Below are positions 39,241-47,972 of a DNA stretch of 64,000 bases, piece by piece; the stretch's first letter is position 1, and every line of letters starts with the position of its first letter. The position numbers were made by a program, and so were the translations under genes. The notes under the pieces were generated by a model. That model searched no databases. It was given only the letters and a program-made list of their open reading frames with translations, and had not been told where the DNA came from. Location: positions 31,304 to 95,303 of the forward strand of contig JADGRF010000101.1 of assembly GCA_017881055.1 (NCBI GenBank), read 5' to 3'. This DNA is from Sandaracinaceae bacterium. GTDB lineage: Bacteria > Myxococcota_A > Polyangia > Polyangiales > JAFGIB01.

Positions 39241-40707
39241 GTGGAACGTGCTTCAAGCCCGCAGCTAGGTATGACCGATTTTCGTAACGCAGCCTCTCTA
39301 AACAATCGACACGGATTAATCCGTCCGCACGAGGCGAAGCTCGACTTTCTCGCGCGCACGACCGACGCGTGTTGGATTACGATCTCGCTCTGGGTCGCGT
39401 CGGCCCTCTACCCCGAGAAGTGGGACTCGCGTCACTCGACGGCCGCTGCCGTCGCGGTCGTAGTCTTCTACCTCGTGGGTCAGGCGCAGGGCCTGTACCG
39501 CGCATGGCGCTCCGAGCCGATCAAGCGTGAGTTCGCGCAGGTCTGGCTGACGTGGGCGTTCGTCGTTCCACTGCTCTTGCTCTTGGCCTTCGTCGCGAAG
39601 ACGTCCGAGGACTACTCGCGCCGCGTGATTCTCGAGTGGTTCGGCATGGCGCCGACGTTCATCTCGGTTTGGCGCGTCGCGCTGCGCTTGTTCCTGCAAG
39701 AGATGCGCGCGCGTGGCCACAACACGCGCACCGTCGCGATCGCGGGCGCATCGGCCCTCGGCGAAGAGCTCGCGCGCAGCATTCAGCGCTCGCCTTGGAT
39801 GGGCATGCGCATGGTTGGCTTCTACGACGATCGTCATGTCTCGCGCTTGCACCCGATCGATCCTGAAGCCGGCGAGATCAAGGGCGACCTCGACAAGCTC
39901 GTGGCCGAGACCAAGCACGGGCGCGTAGACGTCGTGTACATTGCGCTGCCGCTGCGTGCGGAACCGCGCATCAACGCGATCATCCGGCGTCTGCAGGACA
40001 CCACTGCGTCGGTCTATCTTGCGTACGACTTCGGCGGCTTCGATGTGCTCCGCGCGCAGTGGGGGCAAGTCGGCGGCGTGCCCGTGATGAGTGTGGTGGA
40101 GAACCCGTTCCATGGCATCGAAGGCGTGACCAAGCGCGTCGAAGACTTGCTGATCGGCAGCTTGATCATGTCGGCGATCGCGTTGCCGATGCTGGTGATC
40201 GCGCTGGTTGTACGCCTCTCATCGAAGGGACCGGTGTTCTTTCGCCAGCGCCGCTACGGCCTCAATGGTGAAGAGATCACCGTGCTGAAGTTCCGCACGA
40301 TGACCGTCACGGAAGATGGAGCCGAGGTCAAGCAAGCCACGCGCAACGACATACGCGTCACGCGCGTTGGTCACTTCCTGCGCCGCACGTCGCTCGATGA
40401 GCTTCCCCAGTTCATCCAGGTACTCACGGGGGATATGTCGATCGTGGGGCCGCGACCGCACGCCGTGGTGCATAACGAGCAATATCGCTCGCTCATCCAG
40501 GGTTACATGCTGCGGCACAAGGTGAAGCCGGGAATCACGGGCTGGGCCCAGGTCAACGGCTGGCGGGGAGAAACCGACACGCTCGAAAAGATGGCAAAGC
40601 GCGTCGAATACGACCTCGCATACATTCGCGACTGGGCGCTGTGGATGGACCTGAAGATAATAATGCTGACCGTGCTTGGCGTTTTTCGTGGAAAGAACGC
40701 ATATTAA
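39241..40707 (+). CDS. Undecaprenyl-phosphate hexose-1-phosphate transferase (WcaJ/EpsZ-like)
   Basis: This 488-aa polyprenyl glycosylphosphotransferase transfers a hexose-1-phosphate from a UDP-sugar to undecaprenyl phosphate, the first step of Wzx/Wzy-type polysaccharide synthesis at the inner membrane. The N-terminal third holds four or so membrane helices (ACWITISLWVASALY, AAVAVVVFYLVG, WAFVVPLLLLLAFV), followed by a CoA-binding-like Rossmann domain (TVAIAGASALGEELARS). The catalytic bac_transf domain has a further helix (LPMLVIALVV), FRQRRYGLNG, KFRTM, RRTSLDELPQF, GDMSIVGPRPHA and KPGITGWAQVNGWRGET. The start may be the GTG at 39241 or the ATG at 39271. The genes downstream are Wzz- and Wza-like, so this is an exopolysaccharide locus. 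Confidence 0.93.
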   Translation: MERASSPQLGMTDFRNAASLNNRHGLIRPHEAKLDFLARTTDACWITISLWVASALYPEKWDSRHSTAAAVAVVVFYLVGQAQGLYRAWRSEPIKREFAQVWLTWAFVVPLLLLLAFVAKTSEDYSRRVILEWFGMAPTFISVWRVALRLFLQEMRARGHNTRTVAIAGASALGEELARSIQRSPWMGMRMVGFYDDRHVSRLHPIDPEAGEIKGDLDKLVAETKHGRVDVVYIALPLRAEPRINAIIRRLQDTTASVYLAYDFGGFDVLRAQWGQVGGVPVMSVVENPFHGIEGVTKRVEDLLIGSLIMSAIALPMLVIALVVRLSSKGPVFFRQRRYGLNGEEITVLKFRTMTVTEDGAEVKQATRNDIRVTRVGHFLRRTSLDELPQFIQVLTGDMSIVGPRPHAVVHNEQYRSLIQGYMLRHKVKPGITGWAQVNGWRGETDTLEKMAKRVEYDLAYIRDWALWMDLKIIMLTVLGVFRGKNAY

Positions 40708-40814
40708 GCGCCCCAAGTTGGGCGGGGCTGTCGGTGTCGGTATAGTGGCCGTGAGCGAATCCGGCTTGCCGTGGTGCGGTGCCACGAGTGTGTTGCTTGG
40801 AGTAACTGCGCGAC

Positions 40815-42740
40815 GTGGACAACAACGATTCAGATGACGAGTACAGGGCGCGGCCAGGCGCCCCCATCGACTTCGGTCGGTTGACTCACGCGGTAGGGCG
40901 CCACTGGAAGTACATTCCGATCGCGGTCGCGATCGGCGCGCTGGTTGGCCTGGTCTACGCGGCCCTCATGATTCAGCCGGACTACTCGGCGCGCGCGACC
41001 ATCCTGTGGGAGCCTCCGGGAACCGGTGATGGCGAGCCGTCGGACCGCAGCTTCCTGACCCAGGTCGACAGCATCAAGCTGCCCGTCAACCTGATGGAAG
41101 TTCGCCGCCGCCTGAAGATGAAGATGGGGCTCGACACGCTCAAGGACAAGATCAACCTCTTGTTCGACGCCGACAGCCACTTGGTGCAGGTCGAGGTCAC
41201 CGATCGCAGCGGCAAGAACGCTGCTGCGCTGGCCAACTCCACGATCGACGTGTTCCTCGAGTACCAACGTCGCGTCGGTCGCGCGCGCGGCGAAGAGCAC
41301 CTGCAGGCCATCGAAGCCGACATCGAAGTGGCGCAAGCGCAGCTCAAGAATGCCCGCGACGCGTACGACGCGTTCCGCAAGCAAATGGGCGTCTCGGATT
41401 TTCAGCTCGAGACCAAGCTCGCGATCGAGAAGGCCTCGCAGCTGAAACAGCAGGCCGACATTTCCGTGGCCGAAGCGCTGACCGAGGAAGCTCGCCAGCG
41501 CCAGCTCAACGAGGAGGCGTCGCAAGCGCCAACCACGATGGCGGGCGGTACCAGCATGACCAACCCCGACGCGATCGCGCTGTCGCAGGCGCGCATGCAG
41601 TTGGCGGCGGCCCGCGCGCACTTGGCGTCGGATCATCCGCAGATTCTGCAGCTCGAGTCGCAGGTGGCCTCGCTCGAGACGCGAGCCAAGTCCAACACCA
41701 ACATGGTGCAGGGCGCGGTCTCCGTGTTGCCCAACGCGCAGTACTTGTCGATCAAGGCTGGCATTTCGAACAGCAAGGTCAGCAAGGAAGCCGCGATGGA
41801 GCGGCAAGAGACGTACAAGCGCTTTGCTCAAGAAGCCGAGAAGCGCTTGCAGCAGCTGTCGGAGGCCGAGGGCCAAGCGCAGACGCTGCTCTCGAAGATC
41901 AATCTGCTCGAGACCCGCAGCTCGGAGCTCGAGTCGCAGCGCGTGCGTGTGCGCGACAGCGTGCGCAATGCGTCCGCAGACTTTCGCGTCGTGACACCCG
42001 CAAGCGTGCCGGAGCGTCCGAACCCTTCGCAGCGTCGTTCGATCGCGGTGAAGTTCCCGGCGGCTGCGCTCGTGATCGCGCTGTGCGTGATCTTCGGCTA
42101 CGAGCTGCGCGGACTCCGCGTGCACACGGCGCGTGAGGCCGGCTTTTGGGCGAACTCAGCGGTGATTGCTTCGTCGACCTGGCCGCGCGAGGCGAACACG
42201 CTCGGAGCGCTGGTCGACGAGCTGAGCGACGCCGCACCCGTCGTGCGCGGCATGACGCTCGTGGTCGGCGCGCGCGTCAACGAAGTGCCCCTGGCGCGGG
42301 AGATCGCGTATTGGCTCAGTCACCTCTCGGGCTTCTCGCAGCGCAGTGTCGTCGGCTCCGACGAGTCGATCGTCGACGGGGTGAAGCAGCCCACCGTGGA
42401 AGTTGCGCCCGGCGTGGAAACCGCACCTACGGCCGGCGGTCCCAGCCAGGCCTTTGCGCTGGCGCGCCGCGGTAGCGGCGGAGATCAGCTGACCGTGGCG
42501 CAGGCCTGGGACGGTCCGCCGAACGGCCCGTCGTTGCGTCGCGCCGCGCGCTTGGCCGATCGCGTGCTGGTCGTGCTCGCTGCCGGTACGTTGTCGGCCA
42601 CCGAGGTTGCTCAGCTCCGTTCGCGGCTGGGGCGCGACCGTGGCATCGGCCTTCTGCTGGTCGGCCTCAATCCCGATTTCGTGAAGCTGCCGGACCGCGT
42701 AGGCGCGGTCGAAGACTTCTGGCGCGAGCGGTCGGCTTGA
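40815..42740 (+). CDS. Wzz/Wzc-type polysaccharide co-polymerase with degenerate kinase domain
   Basis: This 641-aa protein begins at a GTG with GGAG about 12 bases upstream. It has a first membrane helix (YIPIAVAIGALVGLVYAALM), a beta-rich periplasmic part, and a long coiled coil from about 165 to 390 (EADIEVAQAQLKNARDAYDA, EAEKRLQQLSEAEGQAQTLL). The proline-rich motif PERPNPSQRRS leads to the second helix (FPAAALVIALCVIFGYEL). The cytoplasmic tail resembles a BY-kinase P-loop fold, with GMTLVVGARVNEVPLAREIA where a Walker A should be and DRVLVVLAAGTLSATEV later. However, no GxxGxGK(S/T) remains and there is no tyrosine cluster. It should control polysaccharide chain length or bridge to the Wza-like exporter without its own kinase activity. 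Confidence 0.87.
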   Translation: MDNNDSDDEYRARPGAPIDFGRLTHAVGRHWKYIPIAVAIGALVGLVYAALMIQPDYSARATILWEPPGTGDGEPSDRSFLTQVDSIKLPVNLMEVRRRLKMKMGLDTLKDKINLLFDADSHLVQVEVTDRSGKNAAALANSTIDVFLEYQRRVGRARGEEHLQAIEADIEVAQAQLKNARDAYDAFRKQMGVSDFQLETKLAIEKASQLKQQADISVAEALTEEARQRQLNEEASQAPTTMAGGTSMTNPDAIALSQARMQLAAARAHLASDHPQILQLESQVASLETRAKSNTNMVQGAVSVLPNAQYLSIKAGISNSKVSKEAAMERQETYKRFAQEAEKRLQQLSEAEGQAQTLLSKINLLETRSSELESQRVRVRDSVRNASADFRVVTPASVPERPNPSQRRSIAVKFPAAALVIALCVIFGYELRGLRVHTAREAGFWANSAVIASSTWPREANTLGALVDELSDAAPVVRGMTLVVGARVNEVPLAREIAYWLSHLSGFSQRSVVGSDESIVDGVKQPTVEVAPGVETAPTAGGPSQAFALARRGSGGDQLTVAQAWDGPPNGPSLRRAARLADRVLVVLAAGTLSATEVAQLRSRLGRDRGIGLLLVGLNPDFVKLPDRVGAVEDFWRERSA

Positions 42741-42762
42741 TCGTGAACGGCCGGCATGATTG

Positions 42763-42838
42763 GCGAAACCCGAGATATGCGAAACCCGAGATACGCGAAC
42801 CCGCCTTCGGCTTTTCGCGGGTCGGCTTTTCGCGGGTC
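42763..42838. repeat. Cluster of short direct and inverted repeats
   Basis: GCGAAACCCGAGATA occurs twice in tandem (period 16) followed by a partial third copy GCGAACCCGC. Then comes GGCTTTTCGCGGGTC twice (period 15-17). ACCCGC in the first set is complementary to GCGGGT in the second, so the block can fold into alternative hairpins. It occupies most of the 140-bp gap between the Wzz- and Wza-like genes and ends about 40 bp before the latter's start. Confidence 0.7.
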
Positions 42839-42880
42839 ATGTTAGCCTGCGGCCCTCATGCATGCGGATAGGTGCAACTG

Positions 42881-43993
42881 ATGGTCGCGCTGCGACGGCT
42901 CACCCGCTTCGCTGGGATCGTGCTGGTGTCGTGCTCCGGGCTGCTGCTGGGCTGTGCTTCGTTGCCGAAGGCGCCGAAGCGTCCCATGGACGATCGTGAA
43001 TTCGCGGCTCCGCTGTTGATCGGTAAGTCGGGCATTCAAGACGATCGACCGCCGTCGTTGCTGTTGATCCCTGGCGACAAGATCAACATCGAGATGACGT
43101 CCGGTACGACCACGACGTTGCCGAGCGTGTTGATCGAGGCCTCGGGCTCGGTGCACGTGCCGCTCGCGGGCGACGTCGAGATCGCTGGGCTCAGCCTGAG
43201 CGCGGCGGAGCAGAAGCTGACCAAGGCGCTGCAGCGCTACGACTCGCTCGTGCACATCGACGTGACGGTGGCTGCGCTCGATGGTCACAAGGTCACCGTC
43301 GCGGGTGCGGTGAAGCAGCCCGGCGTCGTGCTCTTGACGCCAGCGGCTAGGCTCGCGGATCTGATCATGCAGTCCGGCGGCACGATCACCAATCTGGTAA
43401 ACGGCCAGATGGTGGATGGCTCCGACTTGGCGAGCGCGCGCCTGGTGCGCGACGGAAAGCAGCTGCCAATCGACTTCCAGAAAGCCGTCGCTGGCGATCC
43501 GCTGCACAACGTGTACATGCGCGCGGGCGATCAAGTTTACATTCCTTCCGGGCGCGGCCTGACCGTCAGCCTGATGGGGCAGACGGGTGGCATGGTCATC
43601 CAGTGGGCCCCAGGTTTCCGGCTGACGCAGGCGCTCGCGATGGCCGGCGGTGTGCATACCGGCGGTGACAAGGACGACATTCGCATCGTGCGCGGCTCGA
43701 TCGACGCGCCGCGCGTCTACACCACGAGCGTGCGCGACATGATCGACGGCGCGGGCCACGACGTCGAGCTCTATCCCGGCGACTTGGTCTGGGTCACCGA
43801 CCACTGGATCGAAGACTTCGGCGAGGTCATCGGCGTGATCGGTCCGCTGATTTCGCTGACGTTCAGCGCCTCGGCGTTGGCGGTTGCCTTGAGCAACCGC
43901 ACCGCGGGCACGACGACGCTGGTGCCGACGGGACAACCCACTACGCCGGTCCCGCTGCGCAAGCTAGCGATTCCGTTCTCGTTCGGTCGGTGA
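42881..43993 (+). CDS. Polysaccharide export outer-membrane lipoprotein (Wza/EpsY-like OPX protein)
   Basis: I chose the ATG at 42881, which has AGGTG seven bases upstream, over the GTG at 42872. The 370-aa product has a lipoprotein signal peptide with lipobox LLLGC. Then follow a Poly_export domain (LLLIPGDKINIEM, GSVHVPLAGDVEIAGLSLSAAEQ) and SLBB-like repeats (KVTVAGAVKQPGVVLLTP, RAGDQVYIPSG, LYPGDLVWVTD). A C-terminal hydrophobic stretch (GVIGPLISLTFSASALAVAL) could span a membrane. It would form the outer-membrane channel for the polysaccharide started by the sugar transferase upstream and metered by the Wzz-like protein. Confidence 0.92.
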   Translation: MVALRRLTRFAGIVLVSCSGLLLGCASLPKAPKRPMDDREFAAPLLIGKSGIQDDRPPSLLLIPGDKINIEMTSGTTTTLPSVLIEASGSVHVPLAGDVEIAGLSLSAAEQKLTKALQRYDSLVHIDVTVAALDGHKVTVAGAVKQPGVVLLTPAARLADLIMQSGGTITNLVNGQMVDGSDLASARLVRDGKQLPIDFQKAVAGDPLHNVYMRAGDQVYIPSGRGLTVSLMGQTGGMVIQWAPGFRLTQALAMAGGVHTGGDKDDIRIVRGSIDAPRVYTTSVRDMIDGAGHDVELYPGDLVWVTDHWIEDFGEVIGVIGPLISLTFSASALAVALSNRTAGTTTLVPTGQPTTPVPLRKLAIPFSFGR

Positions 43994-44021
43994 GGTGACC
44001 TGCCAGCGGAACCGCGGCGTG

Positions 44022-45236
44022 TCAGCTGCGTCCGTAGCGGGCGCCGGCGAGCGGGTCGTCCAGGCGGTCGCGCCTGACTTCTTCGCGCAGCTCGCGCAGA
44101 CGCACATAGAGCTCGACGTCGCTTGGCGTGCTGGTGTCGTCGTGGCGGAGGCCGAGCAGGCGCGCCGCGAGATGGCGCGCCTCCAATCGATCGCGTGCGT
44201 AGGCGAGCAGCACCGCGCAGCGCGCGAGACGCTCGCGAGCATCGCCTGGTCGCGCCAGTCGCGTGTTGCCTTGGCGCGCGGCACGCAGGCTCGCACGCAA
44301 CGCGCGTAGCGCTAGGTAGCTGGTGTCGGACCACAGACGTTCCGGGTGCAGCGCGTAGCTCATCGGGTCGGTGGGCGCGCCGACACGTCGTGCTTCGAGC
44401 CCGAGGTGCACGCGACCGAGCAGGGCCAGGCGCTCCTGGCGAAACTGCGCGAGTGGCACGGCCGGAACCCAGCGGTCGGGCCGCGCCATGTAACGAAGCG
44501 CATCCGTGTACGCGGCGGCGAGCCCTCGCATGAACCCTGACATGAGTCCCGGCATGCCTTGGACGCCCTCTGCGGTCTCCAGCTCGGCGCAGCGCTCCGT
44601 TGCGCGAAACGCGTAGCAAGCGGTGGAGAGCAGCAGCGCGTCGCCGCACGCCAACACGCCCTCGTGCAAGGCTTGCGGCGTACGCTGTTCGTGTCCGATG
44701 TCGTCGAGGTTGGCGGTTGCGATTGCCGCTGCCGCGTCGCACAGAGTCGCGCCCCAGGCTTCGGGCGGGAGCTCTTTCGGATGCACGCTGGCGATGCGTC
44801 CGAGCACCGCTTGGTCGCCGGTCAGCACTTCGACGTGTCCGCCTGCGACGTCCATCCAGGTGAGCGCGGGGGTCGGATGTTGCAGCTCGCCCTCGGTGCG
44901 TGCGCACAGGTGCACGTCGACGCCCAGGCGATCGCTCCAGGTTGCCGCGATGCGCTCGAAGCGCGCGCTGGCTTTACGCTCGCTGCTCCCGACGACCGCG
45001 AGCAGCTCATAGCAGGATTGGGCTTGCAGCTCGCCGTTGCGTTCGACCACGCTGCCTTCGCCGCGCGCGTACGGGCCAAGCAGGAAGAGCGCACCGAGCG
45101 TGCGCCCGAGCTCACCGTCGATTGCGGCCGAGAGTCGCGCCAGGTCTTGGGTGACGCGTGCTTCGGCGTCTCGATCACCACACAGGGTGTGGGTCGCACT
45201 GCCGCCGTCGGCCGCATTGGTCCCGTGCGTGCTCAT
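44022..45236 (-). CDS. Nucleotidyltransferase-fold-like protein, probable pseudoenzyme
   Basis: The ATG at 45236 overlaps the stop of the upstream OMP gene as ATGA, so I take it as the start (404 aa). FLLGPYARGEGSVVERNGEL followed by QAQSCYELLAVVG resembles the opening of NTP_transf_2 proteins, where hGSxARGE is followed by a DxD. Here the aspartates are absent (YELLAVV) and no metal site is evident. The rest is helical and Ala/Arg/Leu-rich, with no signal peptide, so it is probably cytoplasmic. I do not recognise a family with certainty. Location next to polysaccharide export genes suggests a role in that system, but it is on the opposite strand and converges on the Wza-like gene. Confidence 0.65.
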   Translation of the reverse strand: MSTHGTNAADGGSATHTLCGDRDAEARVTQDLARLSAAIDGELGRTLGALFLLGPYARGEGSVVERNGELQAQSCYELLAVVGSSERKASARFERIAATWSDRLGVDVHLCARTEGELQHPTPALTWMDVAGGHVEVLTGDQAVLGRIASVHPKELPPEAWGATLCDAAAAIATANLDDIGHEQRTPQALHEGVLACGDALLLSTACYAFRATERCAELETAEGVQGMPGLMSGFMRGLAAAYTDALRYMARPDRWVPAVPLAQFRQERLALLGRVHLGLEARRVGAPTDPMSYALHPERLWSDTSYLALRALRASLRAARQGNTRLARPGDARERLARCAVLLAYARDRLEARHLAARLLGLRHDDTSTPSDVELYVRLRELREEVRRDRLDDPLAGARYGRS

Positions 45237-46324
45237 GGTTTGCCCTCGTCCGTAGTATGCGCTCCGCGCGCGGCCACGTATGCTTGATCGAGCAGGAGCG
45301 CCGCTGTGAGGCCGAAGATCGTGTCCACGGGTCGAAACGGCGCGCGCAGGTTGCCGTTCGGGCTGCGTTCGGAGAACGCGTTCGTCACGGACAGCATGAG
45401 ATCGAGCACCGGACCTAGCGAGTAGGCCACCGCCACTCGGATGCTGCGGGTGTTGCGCCAGTGCGTGGGACTCGCATCGGCCAGGGTCACGACGGCGCCG
45501 GTGTCGGTCATGATCTGCGCGGGTGCCAGGGCATAGGCATGCCAGTACTCGAACGCGAGCCAGATCAACGCGCTCCACTTTTCGCTGAGCTGACCCTGTG
45601 CGATCAGGTTCGCCTGCAGAATGTCCCGCGGATTGGCGAGGCTGCCCAGGTACGAGCAAGACGCGCTGGTGCCGGTGCCGGCGGTGCCACCAAAGCACGG
45701 ATAGGGCACATCCGCGGAGACTGCGTTGCCGCGGGAGAAGCGGCGGATGTAGCCGAAGATCGCGCGAAACTGTATGCCGCGCAGCCAGTCCTCGAACGAG
45801 AGCGCGGCCCCGATGCGAGGCCCGGCGCCGAGCATCAAGCCTGCAGCGCGACTTGCGAGCGACACCGGCACGACCGCTTCGACACCGCCGGACAGGTCCA
45901 GCTTGCGGTGCGTCGCGAGCTGGCTGCTCCACAACAGCTGCTCGAGTCGCAGATCGGTGTCGGAGAGTAGCGGCTTCTGTCGCCACGTGGTCGTGTCCGA
46001 GCTGGTGAGCTCGATCTCAATGCCCTGTTCGATGCGCAGGCGCGTGTGCTCGGAGAAGTGCCAGTACAGCCATAGGTCGAGGCCGACGGCGTAGTACGGA
46101 TCGTACGAGAGCTGTGCGTTCTTCGAGAACGTGTTGGCGCCGAGCGATTGGTCGAAGAGCAGCGCGGTGTCCCGCCACGGCAGATACCTCGTGAGCTCGC
46201 TGGCATCGCCGGCGTTGGGCTGCTCGGCTTCACGCGTCTGCGCCGCGGCGATTTCGGCATGCAGCAGCGCGCAGCCCAGAGTAACTAGAAGAAACCGACA
46301 TGCGCGCTGCACCGCCCGGCTCAT
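45233..46324 (-). CDS. Predicted outer-membrane beta-barrel protein
   Basis: From the ATG at 46324 the product is 363 aa with a signal peptide (CRFLLVTLGCALLHAEIAAAQ). The rest alternates short amphipathic strands rich in aromatic residues (YYAVGLDLWLYWHFSEHTRLR, KWSALIWLAFEYWHAYALA, SIRVAVAYSLGPVLDLMLSV), as in transporter-like or FadL/DUF-type barrels. A single disulfide may form in the loop FGGTAGTGTSASC. It is translationally coupled (ATGA) with the nucleotidyltransferase-like gene downstream. Proximity to the polysaccharide export genes hints at a secretion or modification role such as alginate-type export, but nothing in the sequence proves it. Confidence 0.7.
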   Translation of the reverse strand: MSRAVQRACRFLLVTLGCALLHAEIAAAQTREAEQPNAGDASELTRYLPWRDTALLFDQSLGANTFSKNAQLSYDPYYAVGLDLWLYWHFSEHTRLRIEQGIEIELTSSDTTTWRQKPLLSDTDLRLEQLLWSSQLATHRKLDLSGGVEAVVPVSLASRAAGLMLGAGPRIGAALSFEDWLRGIQFRAIFGYIRRFSRGNAVSADVPYPCFGGTAGTGTSASCSYLGSLANPRDILQANLIAQGQLSEKWSALIWLAFEYWHAYALAPAQIMTDTGAVVTLADASPTHWRNTRSIRVAVAYSLGPVLDLMLSVTNAFSERSPNGNLRAPFRPVDTIFGLTAALLLDQAYVAARGAHTTDEGKP

Positions 46325-46353
46325 CGCGCGCGAGTATGCCAGAATTGTGCTGC

Positions 46354-46833
46354 TCACTCGACGTACAGGCTCGTGAGGCCCGCGTTCTTGCGCATGGCCT
46401 CGAATAGCACGATCGAGACTGCGTTCGACAGGTTCAAGCTGCGCACCGCACCGCTCGTCGGAATGCCCCACACGCGGTCTTGATGCCGCTTCAACAGCTC
46501 GCGCGGCAGGCCGACGGACTCCTTGCCGAAGACCAGCGCATCGCCGGGCAGGAACTCTGCGTCCAGGTACGAGCGCTCGGCTTCGGAGCTGAGCAGGTGC
46601 AGGCGCGTGCCGGGGTGCGCGTCCACGAAGGCGTCGAACGTCGCGTGCAGATGCACGTCGACCAAATGCCAGTAATCGATACCCGCGCGCTTGAGCGAGC
46701 GGTCGTCGATGCGAAAGCCCAGTGGCTCGACCAAGTGCAAGGGCGAGCCCGTGGCTGCGCAAGTACGCGCGATCGACCCGGTATTCGGCGGGATCTCGGG
46801 CTCCACGAGCACCACGCGAAACGGTTGCGGCAT
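46354..46833 (-). CDS. trmL: tRNA (cytidine/uridine-34-2'-O)-methyltransferase TrmL
   Basis: This 159-aa SPOUT-class enzyme matches the usual length of TrmL. It methylates the 2'-OH of the wobble base in certain leucine tRNAs using S-adenosylmethionine. Its three knot motifs are present: EPEIPPNTGSIARTCAATG, LVFGKESVGLPRELL and SLNLSNAVSIVLFEAMR. The start is the ATG at 46833 (MPQPFRVVLVEPE), where family members begin. It is cytoplasmic, and it lies 29 bp upstream of the OMP gene on the same strand, perhaps by chance. Confidence 0.93.
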   Translation of the reverse strand: MPQPFRVVLVEPEIPPNTGSIARTCAATGSPLHLVEPLGFRIDDRSLKRAGIDYWHLVDVHLHATFDAFVDAHPGTRLHLLSSEAERSYLDAEFLPGDALVFGKESVGLPRELLKRHQDRVWGIPTSGAVRSLNLSNAVSIVLFEAMRKNAGLTSLYVE

Positions 46834-46920
46834 GGGCGCGCAGCGCAGCTTGGGAGTCACCGGCATCGTGGCCGCGCAGGATATCACGCGCCTTGACCTG
46901 GGAGATCGCGCGAGGCTAGC

Positions 46921-47961
46921 GTGAGAACGGTGTTTCGTCTTCGCTGCAGGCTGTTCGCGGCTCTCGCGATCGTCACGTTCGTCTCGTCCGCGTTTGCCAT
47001 GTTCGCGCCAGTGCACGCGCGTGCGGGCAGCATGGACTTGGCGTTGGATCACCTGGGCATTCCGGGTGGCCACGGCGGTTGCACCGCCACGAATGCGTAC
47101 TGTGCCGACAACGAAGCGTTCGAGCGCTTGGTCTCCGAGTTCGCAGTCGCCGTGACCGCGCCCGTCTCGAGCGGCGCTGCAACGCTCGGGCCCGCGGGCT
47201 TCTATCTCGGTGTTAGCTCGACGCTCACGCCGATCTCGGCGAGTGGCAATGCGTGGCAGCGCGGGAGCCAAGGCGGCAACAGCGCCGTGCACAATACCTC
47301 GCCCGATGCGGCGTTGGTCTGGAATCGGTTCTCGGTACGCAAAGGCTTGCCGTTCGGCTTCGAGCTCGGCACGTCACTCGGGCAGGGCATCGATACGTCG
47401 ATCTGGGTGCTCGCGGCGGAGCTGAAATGGGCGCTGCTCGAGGGCTATCACAGCGGCCTCGGTCACTTTCCGGATCTCGCCCTGCACGGCACACTCTCGA
47501 CCACGGTCGGCGCGGGCGCGCTATCGTTGCAGACCGACACGCTCGACGTGATCTTGTCGAAGCCGTACGTCGTGTTTGGCAGCTATCGGATGACACCGTT
47601 TCTTGCGCTGCAGGGGCTGTTCGTGCGCGCGCGCACCGGCCGCGTGGATCTCACGCCGGGCACCAGCGGCTGGGACAACTGCAAGCCCGCCGCGGCGACC
47701 GGCTCGGCCACGGGTGCAGTGACGAGCTGCAGCGGTAACGGCTCGGATCTCGCGAACGATGTCGTGTTCAATCCCGTGTCGCAGACGCGCTGGCGCATGT
47801 TCGCCGGCTTAGAGGTTGCGCACCAACTGCTGACCACCTCGCTCTCCGTCGGCTACGATCTCGCCGTCCCGAGCTTGGCCACGAACAACCCGGAAGACGG
47901 CATCTCTGGGCCGCTCGCCCGCCAGATCGCGTTTCAGCTTTCCCTCGGGTTGCGCTACTGA
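46921..47961 (+). CDS. Predicted outer-membrane beta-barrel protein
   Basis: This 346-aa product opens at a GTG with a signal peptide (FAALAIVTFVSSAFA, cleavage likely near VHARA). A short loop with two cysteines (GGCTATNAYC) precedes alternating strands and a C-terminal LSLGLRY ending in an aromatic residue, the BAM-recognised signature of outer-membrane barrels. Another cysteine-bearing loop is DNCKPAAATG...VTSCSG. No ligand can be inferred. It is divergent from trmL and 11 bp upstream of the lipoprotein gene, so those two probably form an operon. Confidence 0.72.
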   Translation: MRTVFRLRCRLFAALAIVTFVSSAFAMFAPVHARAGSMDLALDHLGIPGGHGGCTATNAYCADNEAFERLVSEFAVAVTAPVSSGAATLGPAGFYLGVSSTLTPISASGNAWQRGSQGGNSAVHNTSPDAALVWNRFSVRKGLPFGFELGTSLGQGIDTSIWVLAAELKWALLEGYHSGLGHFPDLALHGTLSTTVGAGALSLQTDTLDVILSKPYVVFGSYRMTPFLALQGLFVRARTGRVDLTPGTSGWDNCKPAAATGSATGAVTSCSGNGSDLANDVVFNPVSQTRWRMFAGLEVAHQLLTTSLSVGYDLAVPSLATNNPEDGISGPLARQIAFQLSLGLRY

Positions 47962-47972
47962 TCCGCGTCGCC

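Noticed and set aside
40830-42125. 431-aa minus-strand ORF opposite the Wzz-like gene
   Set aside because: Arg/His/Leu-rich shadow of the coiled-coil coding strand.
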